Assembly: GCF_028769735.1 (NCBI RefSeq)
Contig: NC_088176.1
Location: forward strand, 18,695,501 to 18,759,500
DNA length: 64,000 bases
Direction: 5' to 3'
Source of the DNA: Zonotrichia leucophrys gambelii
Taxonomy: Eukaryota; Chordata; Aves; Passeriformes; Passerellidae
Position 1 is the stretch's first letter. Every line of letters starts with the position of its first letter. The translations under genes and the position numbers were made by a program. This document shows, piece by piece, positions 14,441-34,100 of this stretch. The notes beneath the pieces were generated by a model. It worked only from the letters and a program-made list of their open reading frames with translations, had not been told where the DNA came from and ran no database searches.

Positions 14441-14640
14441 CACCCCCAGCGCGCAGGCGCGGCCGCGGGAGGCAGGGGGCGGGGCGGGGGCGGGGCTCGG
14501 GGCGGGGCTCGGGGCGGGGCTCGGGGCGGGGCTCGGGGCGGGGCTCGGGGCGGGGCCAGCCCTCAGGGTCTCGGGGCCGGTGCCGCTACCGGCCCCCGCC
14601 GGGGCAGGAATTGACCGGCCGCAGGTGCAATACTGACACG
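14441..14640 (-). promoter_or_regulatory. NDUFB8: NDUFB8 promoter: NRF1-like site plus GC-box array
   Basis: GCGCAGGCGC at 14451-14460 is a close variant of the NRF1 consensus and lies 11-20 bp upstream of the ATG. Just beyond it sits a tandem array of GC boxes (14487-14556). There is no TATA box. NRF1 and SP1 control of nuclear respiratory genes is established for the class; binding here is inferred. Confidence 0.75.
14487..14556 (-). repeat. 12-bp GC-box minisatellite (GGGGCGGGGCTC)n
   Basis: Five perfect copies of GGGGCGGGGCTC occupy 14487-14546 and a 10-bp partial copy ends at 14556. Each copy holds a full SP1/KLF GC box. Runs of four G recur every few bases, so the G-rich strand could form a G-quadruplex. 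The array lies 47-116 bp upstream of the NDUFB8 ATG. Confidence 0.92.
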
Positions 14641-16100
14641 GGGGCAATGAACGGAAAAGGCAGCGTTGCGATATTTTGCTTTGTCTGTCACCGTCTGAAG
14701 CGGGGCAACGGGAATGTATGGCAGGAACTGCCCTCCAGACACGGGGAGCCTCCTGCGGATCGATGCTTCATCGTATCGATGCCGTGCCTGGCGGCGTTAT
14801 GCAAATCGCCTTCTTTGTATTAGTATCAATATTATTAAATACAATACCCAAATGTAATCGTCTTATCTCCATGGAGCTAGAAGAAGGTGGACAGCAGAAA
14901 TGGCATGTTAATTTAGCAATGTGATTCTTCAAATATAAGCAATGTATTATTGTAAATAAAATCAATATGAGCATTAAAGGATTTTGCAGTTTACTTCATT
15001 ATGTAAACTCTGTGGTAGTTGAACTCATTTTCCTTCAGTTATTCACATCAGCCATAATGGGTAATGTCTCTATAACGATTTACATTATAAAGCTTTGTAG
15101 CTCAAAAACTATCACAGACAGTTTGTCATTAAAGCCATTCTTTCTAATAACAACATTAATTTTAAACCTAATAATTGAATGACGATAGTGATGAACCATA
15201 AAACTATGTCTGAGATACAGCATGCCTGAGATGGGGGCTTTGTTGCAGATAAAGGACAGGATCTTTTCACTTATCCCAAAGAAAGGCCTACTGATGTCAT
15301 TTTAGGGATGGTATCTTAATTCAGCCAACTCCCTTACAAATGAGTATGCAGTGAAGTTATTCAGTTATCTAATAAAGTTATTAACTCAGAGCCCAACGTT
15401 CTGGGGCAGATGCTGCTGCTGTTTTCCATGGAGCAGCGTTTGGAGCCTGTCCCACCTCTGCAGCGCAGCGAGCTGTGAGGACAGCAGGGTGGGGATAGCA
15501 CTGGCAGTGCTATCCATTGACTTGGGCTCAGGCTTGGGTTGTGGTCAGCCGCTTCTAACATCAGCTCTTCACCACTGGGTATTTATTTTCTGAATTATGT
15601 TTGAGTTTTCCACAACTGTGTTTCAAGTTTCTTAAGCACCCATATATATTTGCAAATACACTGTAAAAAATGTTTTAACCTGTACAGCAGAAAAGGATTT
15701 AAAACGTAAGAGAACATTCATTTTCCCAGAAACTAAGTATATTAATAAATTTTGGCAGGACAAAGGGAAATTGTATTATTCTCATGAAGACAAAGTTCTG
15801 TGCAGGCAGAACAAATCCCAGCTAGCGTAAGATGAAAACCACTGTATGCCAGAGACCAAAATCTTCTCCAGAGCTGATGCCTAATGTGGCGTGCATTCTT
15901 GGGAAATAGCGAACATCATTATTGCTGTTTGCAGATTAAAAGCCAAATGTAGACTTTGTCTCACTTAATAAACATACAAGAAAATAATTGAACGGCTCCA
16001 GCTTCAGTCACACAGTTCATGAAATCCTGCTAAAATGATGTAGCCGCCACCACAGGCTGAATGTTAGTTGCACCAGGCAGTGCTACATTGTTTTTTGTAG
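14641..16100. other. Spacer between the head-to-head NDUFB8 and HIF1AN genes
   Basis: The AT content rises sharply between the two CpG islands. No exon, repeat family or RNA gene is evident. The two promoters are separate islands rather than one shared bidirectional promoter. Confidence 0.7.
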
Positions 16101-23715
<7,615 letters not shown>

Positions 23716-23840
23716 TGCCTGGTGCCCCTGGCTGATGTTGGAGCTTCTTTGTTCACAAGCAATGGAAGATACTGAGCGCTAGTATTGCACGCAGCACTTA
23801 ACAGACTGATGGGTTTCCTGGCCTGTCCTGGCCCCACTAC

Positions 23841-23846
23841 AATAAA
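23841..23846 (+). terminator. HIF1AN: HIF1AN proximal poly(A) signal AATAAA
   Basis: A canonical AATAAA lies 126 nt past the stop codon and would give a 3' UTR of about 150 nt. Longer 3' UTRs are known for mammalian HIF1AN, and a further AATAAA occurs at 25435-25440, so use of distal sites is possible. Confidence 0.65.
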
Positions 23847-25434
23847 GGGGCTACTGGAACTGCAAAACCATTAGTACCCTATTCATCCTCCACTCTCATC
23901 TAACTGAACCTCCCAAGAAAGAGTCTGCACTTACTGGAAGCTGGATTCATGCTCACTAACTTGTTTATTTTCATCCCTCTGCCCTGTTTGCCACAACAAG
24001 GAGCATGGCTTCTGGCACTTGGATGTGTTACTTCAGGATTTTCAGGCATATGAAGAAGAGCTTGGAGGATAACCAGGAGCAATATTGTTTCCTCAGCCTC
24101 ATGGGGTTTGGACCTCTTGGCTGGGTTTGTGTGTTGGTGGCAGCAGTGGATATAAGGCGGGAAATGTTAGGTTTCACAGTCCTCTGTTGTTAGAGGACCT
24201 GTCCCTGCTCAACTCTGGCACCTTTTTGTATTCATGGAAACAAACATGTGAGATGGCCTGTGTGCATTGAGCAACTGGACAAATGATTCAGTTCCTTCAA
24301 CCTAAGACATCTATGCTTTGGATGTAGTACAGGGTAGAGATCAGAATGAATTTATCTAGTGTGTGAGCACCAAATCCTATGCTGTCCAAATAACATCTGT
24401 CTTGTATGAGTCTAGATAAATCTCCTTTCTGACAGCTTTTTCTGGGGAGCGAAGGCTTCTCTCCTGCTCTTTTGAAGCTGCAGTATGGTTAAAAGGGGAT
24501 GTAGCATTATGAAGGGAGATGCATAAATGCCAGGGCACTCTCCAAGTCATGAATGATTAAGCCACATTTTTAAACTAAATTTCCAAGGGATGCTGAGCTC
24601 AACTGTCACAACACAGTGTCAGATAGGTACAGAGCCTCACTTCTCCCCAGCAGGGTGCTGGCTCCTGAGACTAGCACAGGAAAGTGCCCTTTTTACTGAA
24701 ACTGCAAGAACTCAAGTGTGTGTGGCTGCGCACAGGTGTGTGCGTTTGTGTGATTTTGTGTGGTTCCTGTCCATCAGTTAAATCCATGCCAGTGTGTGGT
24801 TCTCTTCCTTGTACAGTCATGTGAAAGAGTTCAGGGCTTTTTGTTTAAATGTGATTAAGTTTATCTTGATCCTTTTTGTGTTCTGGGACTTGACATGGCA
24901 GACTGGGAAGTGACAAGACCAGAGCACAGGAACCAGATAAGCCTCTGTTTGAGTCCTCAGTAATCACTCTGAAAAATAACTTTGCTTTCCTCCTTCTCCT
25001 CTTCCATGCAGAAGCCATAGGCTCATGTGGAAGCTAGCTTTTTATTCCCTGAGGTATGCTGCACTGCTGTCCCTGGTTTGGAGGGTGGTGCAAAGATCTT
25101 GTACTTGTGATGCGGTTGTAATGGGTTCCAAAAGCTAGAGGTGGGAGAAGCTGTTTCATAGCCCATGTATCTCATCCCAGAAAGTGTAGAATTTGTTTTG
25201 TTGAGGCTTCCCAGTGTTTCCCCTGTTGTGCTGGGCTTGTTCTGATGTGGGTTCTGATAAAAGTGTAACGTGCTACTTGAGAAGTGCTCCATCTTTGGTC
25301 TCAGGTCCCATCTTTTGCTGGGACAGTGCATGCACCACTTGCAGTGGGCTTGTCTTTCACAAAAGTGAAAGGCTTCTCAGGCAGGCGGAAACAGGAGGTC
25401 CTGAGGCAAGTTTTCTGGCTCATTTATTGGTCAG

Positions 25435-25440
25435 AATAAA
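25435..25440 (+). terminator. Possible distal HIF1AN poly(A) signal
   Basis: This AATAAA lies in AT-rich sequence about 1.7 kb past the HIF1AN stop. It would define a long 3' UTR isoform. The evidence is only the hexamer and its position. Confidence 0.25.
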
Positions 25441-27879
25441 TGAAGTTTAATTGGCAGCTACAGGGTCCTTGTTCAAGAAAAGTGTGTCACTGAGTAGTCT
25501 GACTGCCATGTTGCAGGCTCTCCAGAGCTGTGGTTAGATCCAGACGAAGGTCACTCAGCTGGATGCTTATCAATGCTCAACCTTTGGACAACTGGGGAAG
25601 AACCTTCTGACTGGCCAAAAGCAAGGCCTTCCCAGGAATCTTGGGCACATGCCCTTTGTTGAAAGATGGTCAAATTAAATCCCATTTCTGTGCTATTTAT
25701 TCAGCACATGGTAGTCTTCAGTACTGCTTGTTAGACACCATCAACTCTTGAAGCTCAGGGTGGGAGTTCATATCCCATGTGGAGAGAGAATGGTACTTAC
25801 AGAACTTTTAGGATCCTTTTTTTCTTTTATTTGCCAAAGGTCTAACTTTTAAAGTGTCTGAACAGGTTTTGCTGCACTTGACTTTGTGAAAGCTCATTTA
25901 CAATGCACTGATGGACTGACTCCCTCCCCCTTCCCTTTTCACCTTGTGCTTTCAATGCCCCTTGCCATGGTATTGGGAAGCTGTGTGTTCTCTGCTAGGG
26001 GTGTGTGTGCAGGGGGTGGGGTGTGACAAACACATGGTACCTTCTGAAGTGTAGTTCTTAAATACAACCAATGTTGAACAACAGAATGGTGTGGCTTTTA
26101 TTTTGTGAGTGGCTGTGTAGAAGAGCTCTATAAGGACGTGTCTAAATCTACCTTTCAGTCTGACAACTCCACTTGTGTTCTTCACTGGTTAAGGCTGTTG
26201 GTCTCCAGAACTGCCTTCAAAACAGCAATACCAATTGCATTATTATGTGTCTTCACATCTTTCACCATACTACTTCCAGAAGCCTGAAAGGAAAGCTGGG
26301 AATAAGATGGTGTGCTTGTACCCTGTCAACAAGAAGTGTTGGTGGACAGGGAAAAATTCCCTTCCCTGCTGACCTGCATGGTGTCACCATACTCTGGGTG
26401 ATGGAGCAAACTACACAAGCAGGCCTGGTGAACTCAAATAATTGTCCCTGAGATTTTGGGGGGAAGCTTCCTGTGTGTACCTGTGCTGTATGTTAGCAGC
26501 CTTGGGAGATGAAGCCCTCTCTACCTAGTAAACAGAAGTTATTTTAAGTAATATTAACTCCACAGCAATCTTGAAATGTAACCATTGGTGAAACGCTGAC
26601 TAATTCTGAACAAATGGCTAAGATGTAGTAAAATAGGGAAGAGTTGAATAGTAGGTGAAGGATGTTGGCATTGTGGGAGAGAGAGCTGCCTCAGCCTGGG
26701 CCACCGCAAATGGCACTCTCCTCACACCCTTGGGGGACAGGGTGAATGTGAAGGAAGTAGGAAAGCCAAGTGCAGAAAGTCTGGCTCTGGGTGCTCACCC
26801 TTCCCTGCTGTGCCTGCTGGGATCATCATCTCTGGACACCCTTGCTTGTGTTCCACTGAACTTTGTGATCTGCTGTGTCTGATCCTTTCAGCTCTGCATT
26901 GCCTCTTGGATAACGTACAGGTGGCATCTGAGCTTTAGCTCAGAAATGTTTTGGTTGTACAAAGAGCACAGAAAACTGAGAGATGAGAACCGTGTCATTT
27001 GAAAACTAGGTCAGAGGCCAAGATTTTTCACTTGTACTTACAGTCTTTTTCTTATTTTATTTTATTAACTTAGGTTCCTTAATACCTTTCTTCTCCCTTT
27101 TTTTTCCTCCTCTTTTCCCTGCTCCTTGAAAAGAGGGATTCTTCTGAGGAGAAGTCTTAATCCTTGTAAATCATAGCTGCAGAATCTTTCCTGTGTAAGG
27201 AGAAGCACATGGATTTTTTAGCTGATCCACTTGTTCACCCCCTTATTGATCAGGGTCATGCTCAGCTTAGGGATATTTGGAGTGATAAATCAGGCCTAAG
27301 GTGAAGCCAAGAGGTGAGGATCAGGCCTGGGCTGAGGAGGTGTCAGACACAGCTGCAGTGCAGTCTGACTCAGCTGGGGGCAAGGGGTCACCCTTGGCAT
27401 CAAAGCAGCTCTTGAGAGAGAGAGGGGCAGGCCTGGGCAGAGACTTTTTTTTGTTTGCAATGGCTCTTATGAATGGCCAAGCTGACCTTGAACACAGCCA
27501 ACTGTCTTTTAAAGCCCTAGAATGGGGGTAGTGCTCTCAGGGTCTCAGCAATCTCCTGACAGGCCTTTGTTAATGCATGGTCTCAGCCCTGGAAGCAGAG
27601 CAGCAATTGCAGCAGAGGTATTGCCTTTGCTCATTTCTACACTTAGAGAAATGCATTTCTGCCTCGTGTGTGTGAGAAGCTTCCTTGCACTCTTGCTTCT
27701 GGTCTTCATCTTCTGTTCCTGTTTCGGAACAGAAAGCAATCTCCCATCAATGTCCTCGGAAGCTCTGAAGCCACCACCATCTTCCCTGGGCACTTCTCTG
27801 CATTGCTGCTGCCTAGACAGAAAGGGAAAGATGCTGTTACTGTGACAAACACATGCAAAGTAAGTTCTAATTACTGCCT

Positions 27880-28170
27880 TGAAAAGTCAAATATTTGTTG
27901 CAAGCAGAGGACTAATTGTGGGGGGAGGGAGCGGAAGTCGAGGCTCTTGGAGTGTAAGTGGAACAGATGCCCGGACGCCTTGGGGAAACGCAGCTTTCCT
28001 CTACAAATCAGAGCTTTAAATTACAAGGCTTTTACCAACGAGAACAGTTGTGGGAAGTCGTCTGCTCTCATTTGCGTAATGGCTTCTGTCACTGGTGATT
28101 AGACACAGGATGAAGGAAAAGAAATTTGACAATTAGGAATGAGCAATCATTAATCAGAATCTTTGTTAGA
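27880..28170. promoter_or_regulatory. Candidate conserved non-coding element
   Basis: Isolated CpGs sit in otherwise AT-rich sequence together with clustered motif cores: CAATTAG, ATCATTAATC (homeodomain) and CTTTGTT (SOX) within about 40 bp at 28130-28168. The call rests on motif clustering and composition only. Confidence 0.3.
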
Positions 28171-30815
28171 AGGAGGGAAGGGGGGGAGAATATCCCACAA
28201 ACAATGGAGGCAGCCACTAGAGCCACCGTGAAGTCCACAAGATGCATAACTAAGTGCTCCTGTTGCTCCACAGAGCCATCTCTGCCTAGGTACAGCGCAG
28301 CAAAGAGGGTTTGTGTGGCTTGGAAAGCTTGGGAAGGAAGGCAGTGAGGCAAAATCCTTCCAGTCCTACTTAGTAAGGGAGAGAGCATATCTGGGAGACC
28401 AGTCCTTCCCCCACTGACACCTTGCACTTCCATCTCGATGCCTGGCCACAAACTGACAGCAAAAACCACAGAAACAAGGTCTTAAATTTTCTGTCTCCTT
28501 TCTCCACATTTTGCATGCAGTTTGTGGTGTGGAAGAGAGCAGGCAGGGGCCTTGACTGGCATGCAGCAAGCTTAGGATAGGCAACATGAAAGCAGTTTCA
28601 GGCTCTTCTCCTGATAATGTCATTTTCTACAAGAGCAATGAAGAACCTGATGGACTGCATGACAGGTAAAGAAAAGGAGGCAGTGGTGACTTCTCTGTGT
28701 CTGTCATTTGCTGTCTTGCCTCATCATCCACTCATGCACAATCCACTATATGCTTTTGTTTGGGTTTTGTCGGCTTTGATCGAATTATCGTACCTATGGG
28801 ATCTATGTTACCTGGTTTTCCTACAGCTGTCATTCATGGTCTTGTCAGGTGTACACTTTGGTGTAGTTTGCATGAAGAGGCATTGCCTCTGATTAAATCA
28901 GCAGCTCTAACATGGGAGGGGACAGGACAGACCATTTGTGAGCATACAGTGTTGGTTCATCTGAACACTTAAGCTTACTGGATCCATTGATTTCAGTGGC
29001 AGTTGCTGTCTTTGCAAGGCTGGGTCCTTTACTTGAGGTGAAGGTCTCCATCAGGGTGATTATTCTTTCTGTAACTGGAAATCAAAGCAGATACAAAGGT
29101 AAAACAGCAGGAGCTCACACTGTAGCCCAGCGGGCCCAGGACGCTGCATTCCAGCAGGGAGGGACTGATAACAGACTGAGTGAGCCGAGCTGCAACCCAC
29201 AAAGAGGACCTTCTGAATTTGTCATCTCTTCAGAGCAGCAAGAAGTTTTGTTGTTTAGTATTGTTCATTTTTGTGCTGGTGAATGCTTTGCTGGCTAAAT
29301 AAACAGTTTTTTTCTACTTTTCTCCAAGGAACTATTTTCCCAGACTAGTTGGGGGAGGGGCTTGCTCAAATCTGTTTTCTAGAGGAACCCCTTTAGAGGT
29401 TTTCTCCCAAATTTGCCCTAAACCAGAACAAAAGGGGAGAGCTGAAGCCATGTTGTCTCATTCCCTGCTGGCTCTGAGCTCAGACAAATGAGAGCAGCTT
29501 AGATTTTCAGCCTCTTCCCATGGCTATTGTTCACCACAGGAACTCAAATGAAAGAGAAAACAGTAGATCTCAAGACAGGATCTAACAGGGTTTTCCATCC
29601 AGAGCTCATCACGACAGCAGTCAGGAGAATCACTGGTCACATTGCTTAGGATGGGAAGATATGTCAGGTAGTGACTTTTATTCCCTCTTGAACACAAGAG
29701 GAAGGCTGCTCCTCATTTACAGCAACACTTTAAATGTGTGCTTACATTTGGAGTGCACCTTGTGCTCTTTGTAGAGGGGGAAGGTAGGTTGTGCTGTAGT
29801 AGGTAGCAGGGTCAGAATTCACTTAACAAACTTGCAGCAAACCCTGAGCAATCCCAGACTTTGACATGGCAGGGCATTGCCCTTTCTGTAAGAAATGTCA
29901 CTCTACTAGATGGCAGGAGCACAAGTGTGACTTTTGTCCCAGTGTCAGCTGTGGTTTTTTTTTTTTCCTGAATAGTCAGGATTTGCCATTGAATGCCTTG
30001 ATGGGGAGGACCTTTGGGTGTGAGTTAACCACTTGGGAAGCCAGGAAGGGAGGCTCTCCTGTGTGCAGGTAATCTGTGTTACCAAATCTGCTGCATGCTC
30101 TGTGCCCCTTGAGCTGCTTAAGCAGTACTGGCCTCATGCAGTGAGCTGTGTGAGGGCTCAAGCTGAGCTGAAAGCAGCTAAAGGGGTGAGGTCAAATCGT
30201 TTGCTTCTATAAAAGGACATTCTCCATGTCCACAGAGAGGGCACATGGGGTGATAATATCATCCAAGGGGATAGTTTCTGTAGAAGAGATTAGTAGCACA
30301 GGCAATGGGCTGATTCTGCTGCAAGTTCCCTTGCCAGGCCCTCTGATATTCTGAAGCTGCTCCCAACCATCTGTGTTTCATTGGGTTAAAATCCTTCTGG
30401 CAGCAAAGAATTACTGATGCTGGTGGGTACTCGGGTCAAATGTCAGTCAATACAGGCTGTGGAGCTGGAGGCAAGGCCTTGCCTGGTATTTCAGGTAATA
30501 AGCTTCTGGTCTGTCAGCTCACGGGAACTGCAGAGTTTTGTAGAACTGAGGTGTCACAGGACCATGTTACTTGGGCTGTCAGGTCTGACACTGCTCTGGT
30601 GGAGCAGGCCTTAGTGCTCTTTGGGCCTGTGTTTAGGAGTGGTGCACACCTGAGGAAGAAATCTCCAAGTGGAATTGGGGGCTGTGAAGGACCCATTCAT
30701 CTGCCACCAGTTCACTCCAAGCACAGCCTGGGGCCTCTTGCTTCCAATTCCTCCCCAGCACAGAACAATCCTGTGTCTCCTGCTTTTGCTATTTGTTTAT
30801 AGCTCTCCCCATCCC

Positions 30816-30871
30816 ATCTGTCTTTCTCTTCTCCTTCCTCCCGTTCCTTTTCCCTCCTTCCTCCCCCTCAT
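30816..30871 (+). repeat. Polypyrimidine tract
   Basis: This is a nearly pure C/T stretch of about 55 bp with CTTCCT and CCCTCC units. It is low-complexity sequence and could form triplex DNA. Confidence 0.6.
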
Positions 30872-30875
30872 TCTC

Positions 30876-31150
30876 TGTAAGCGATTAATCATTTTGACAG
30901 GCTCAGCGATGGCCTTTATTTCCTTGAGGCAGCCAAGAAATGTCTGTGAGCACCTTCTCTGCCACCCCTCGTGTTCCCTGGCCAATCAGATCAGCCACTT
31001 CGCTTGGAGTGACACCGTCAGGAACATGGAGAGGGGAGCAGGGGGGAAACTCCAGCAGGGTCAGCTGGGAAATGGGCAGTGGGGCAGCATCCAGTTGGGG
31101 TGCCATGTGGGCCCCATTAGCTGTAATGAATATGTCATTTCACTATAGCT
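30876..31150. promoter_or_regulatory. Candidate conserved non-coding element
   Basis: It begins with GATTAATC (30883-30890), a palindromic double homeodomain core, followed by TGACAG (30895-30900), a MEIS/TGIF-type core. The element is inferred from motif spacing and its place upstream of the presumed PAX2. Confidence 0.3.
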
Positions 31151-34100
31151 TGAATGTGTCATACTTTGCTCCCTCTCCCTCTCCTGAGGCTCCCCTTCAA
31201 ATGTTGGTTTCAGTGCAAAGGCAGTTGAGAAGAAATTGGGCTTCTCAGGAACATATCAGCCTCCAACAGAGTGGCTGAAAAGCTGTCAGAAGAGAAAGAA
31301 GAGCAGGCTGAGATCATCAAGAGAAAAAGAATCAGGATGATTTTGCTGATGGATGTGGAAATCTTTCTGGGAAACTCCCTTTTGTCATGTGCAGAAAGGA
31401 AGTTGCTTCTGAGTCTCTGTCATGGTTCACCTGGACTTGTCATGTTGTCATGAGGACGCTTTCCATTCACCTGCAGCCTGAGAATCTCCTGGGCCACAGC
31501 AGCTGCTCTTGCAAATGCCCTGTCACCTAACTAGGATGAAAATGGGCTACATCAGATGTGTGATAGTCCCAAAGGGATTTTATCATCTGCTGTTATCAAG
31601 CTTTACAGTAGCCACTGTCCCATCAGCATGGAACCAAGGAATGCTACACATACAGAATTCTCTTCCCTCTCATGGAAAGGTGATATCCTCCACAGTGGGA
31701 ATGAGAGGTAATAATAACCATTCTCCTTAGGGGTTCTGGAGATCTCTAGGGACGCTCTGTGCAGGGCACTGGATTGTAACTAACATTTACAGAAGAGGTT
31801 GTGAAGGAGAGAAAGAAAATGTAGGTGTTGTGCTAGAGGTCAGATGGAATGTGATGTAAAGATCTGGGACAAGGTGGTCAAGTATTATAAGGTGGGAGAC
31901 TGAATACAGAGACTCAAGGGATCCTCTCTGGCCTCATGCATTAAACCAGTAAATAAGCCCTGAGTTGAGCCTAGAAGAGAGTTAATAGTCTTATCCCAGA
32001 TAAATGGCTCTAGCATGAGACTGTTCCAACTCTATTACACCAAGGAGCATGGTGGATAGAATAAGCTGTGCTTTGAAGTCACCACATCTTGCAGTGGCAG
32101 GGAGGCAACAACACAGGGCCAAACCCCAAAGCTCAATGCAGCTTCTCCTCTGTGAGATGCAGCCAGGCAGGTGACAGCTCCCAACTGAGTCTAGGAAGCT
32201 CAGACCCTCTTACTTTGCCATGTGAGCTAGAGTTCCAGCAGCAGGCTGAAGGGGCTCAGTGAAGCAGCCAAGGAAAAAAACACAACCTCGCTCCTACACC
32301 TCTTGTTGTTTGTTTCCTCCTCAAAAAAGTTGCCTTTTAGGTACAGACATAAAAACTGATACAACCTGAGTCCCAAGGGAGGGCAATGAACTCATCTGGA
32401 ATAAACACCTGTGCCCCTTGAGGGCTGACTGTATCAGAAGTCTGGAAGGTAGAAAGTCTCAAACAAAAGGAGAGTTAACAGGCACTTTCCAGCAGGCAGT
32501 GTGTCCTCCCTCTGACAGACATGCTGCCCCATGTCTTGGGAGTGGCCTCTGCCAGGGTCACTGCTGGGTTTCTCTCAACCAGCATTTCTCTTAAGTAAAT
32601 ATTGATTTTGTGCTGGTGGTGCTAATCAGTGTTGTTGAAAGAGAGGCTATAAATGCCTGGCAGAGCAGTGGTGGCCCTTGGCAGCCAGACTCGCTCATTT
32701 GCCTTGTTTTCTGCACACTTGTGCTCATGGGTCCAGGGTGAGGAACACTGGCTTTGGATTGCCTGACTAGTGACCACTAACAGCTTTAGTGCCTCTTCTC
32801 CTGTGTAGGGTGGTTATGTTTGCTCCCAAGAGTTCAGTCAAGGATGTTCATTAGCAGCAGACATGCAAACTGGCCTGTCCCTGGACAGTTTGCATCCAGT
32901 AAGAGGTAGTAACATTTCTTTCTTGGGCATAACACAAAAAACAGTCTGAAGGCAAGGCAAAGGTTATCCCAGATAACCCAGGATGTAAGGGACGTATCAG
33001 GCGATTCTATTTCTCTATGTAAAATCTTCTGTGGATGTTGTAGGCTATGTTCTTTGGTCTCCAGAGTCATGAAGAGCTTCCTCACCAAACTAGCCTTTTG
33101 TCTGTCAGCAGAGCCAGTCAGCAGTGCCAGCTCAGGCGGATGGTGATGGAATGAGAGCTGTTGATCATGACATGGCAAATGTTTGCCACTTGCCCACAGT
33201 GAGTGTTCACACCAGGCACTGGAGAGGGTGGGACAATGCAGAGCAAGGACTGTAGAAGCAAAAGCACTATTGCCACACCAGCACAGTATTCAGGTTTGGC
33301 TCACTGCTGCAGCTGAGCCAGCATTCTCTGCTCTGTGCTGTGCTGAACTGGTGAGAAGAACAAGCTCACACGGGGATGCCAATGTTGCTGCGTAGATCAT
33401 GTTGCCTCTCCTCTCCTGGAAGACTGACCTGGCTGACAATGTGACTTGCCTAGTTGCAAATGGGAAGGTTTAGCCATCAAGAGTTGAAATCTCCTACAAT
33501 AAGACAAGCTGGACTATGTCCAGTTAGTTGAAGGCTAAATGAGAACTTGCCTTCACTTTTTGGGGTTGAGGATCTAATTTTAGAACTTGTCTGTGCTGCA
33601 TGCTGTGCTGTTGCTGTCCCAATGGATTTTTTTCAGGTTCAGGTGCTAATCAACCTTGTAGCAGCCTGGGTCATCCTCTGTCTCCTGGAAAATCGGAGAT
33701 ATCCTTGGGTATTGGCAAGCATGTCCATGTTGTGTAGCTGTTCCAGACTTAAAAGCAGCACCTGGTGCTTAATGGGAAAGCTGGAGCATGACGTTAACTT
33801 TGCACATTCTGTTAGGTGACTGAGGTATTTGTGCCCTTGGAGACTTCACAATTGGAGACTGGGTCAGTTGGTTTTAAGAATTTCACATTTTGCAGTGTCC
33901 ATCCAGTGGAGACATTTGTGTCTGAGCTCTGTCTGTCTGGGCTGCTCTGAACATTATGGATGTGTTGCTGCTGTCTTTGCGGAGTGGATGAAAGTGTTTG
34001 TGGTAAAATGTAATCAAGTGGAAAATTGCAGTGCATATAAACACATATGGCACTCAATGACTGGGCATTAGGCACAGTGACTGCAGGCAAAAAAAAATTA

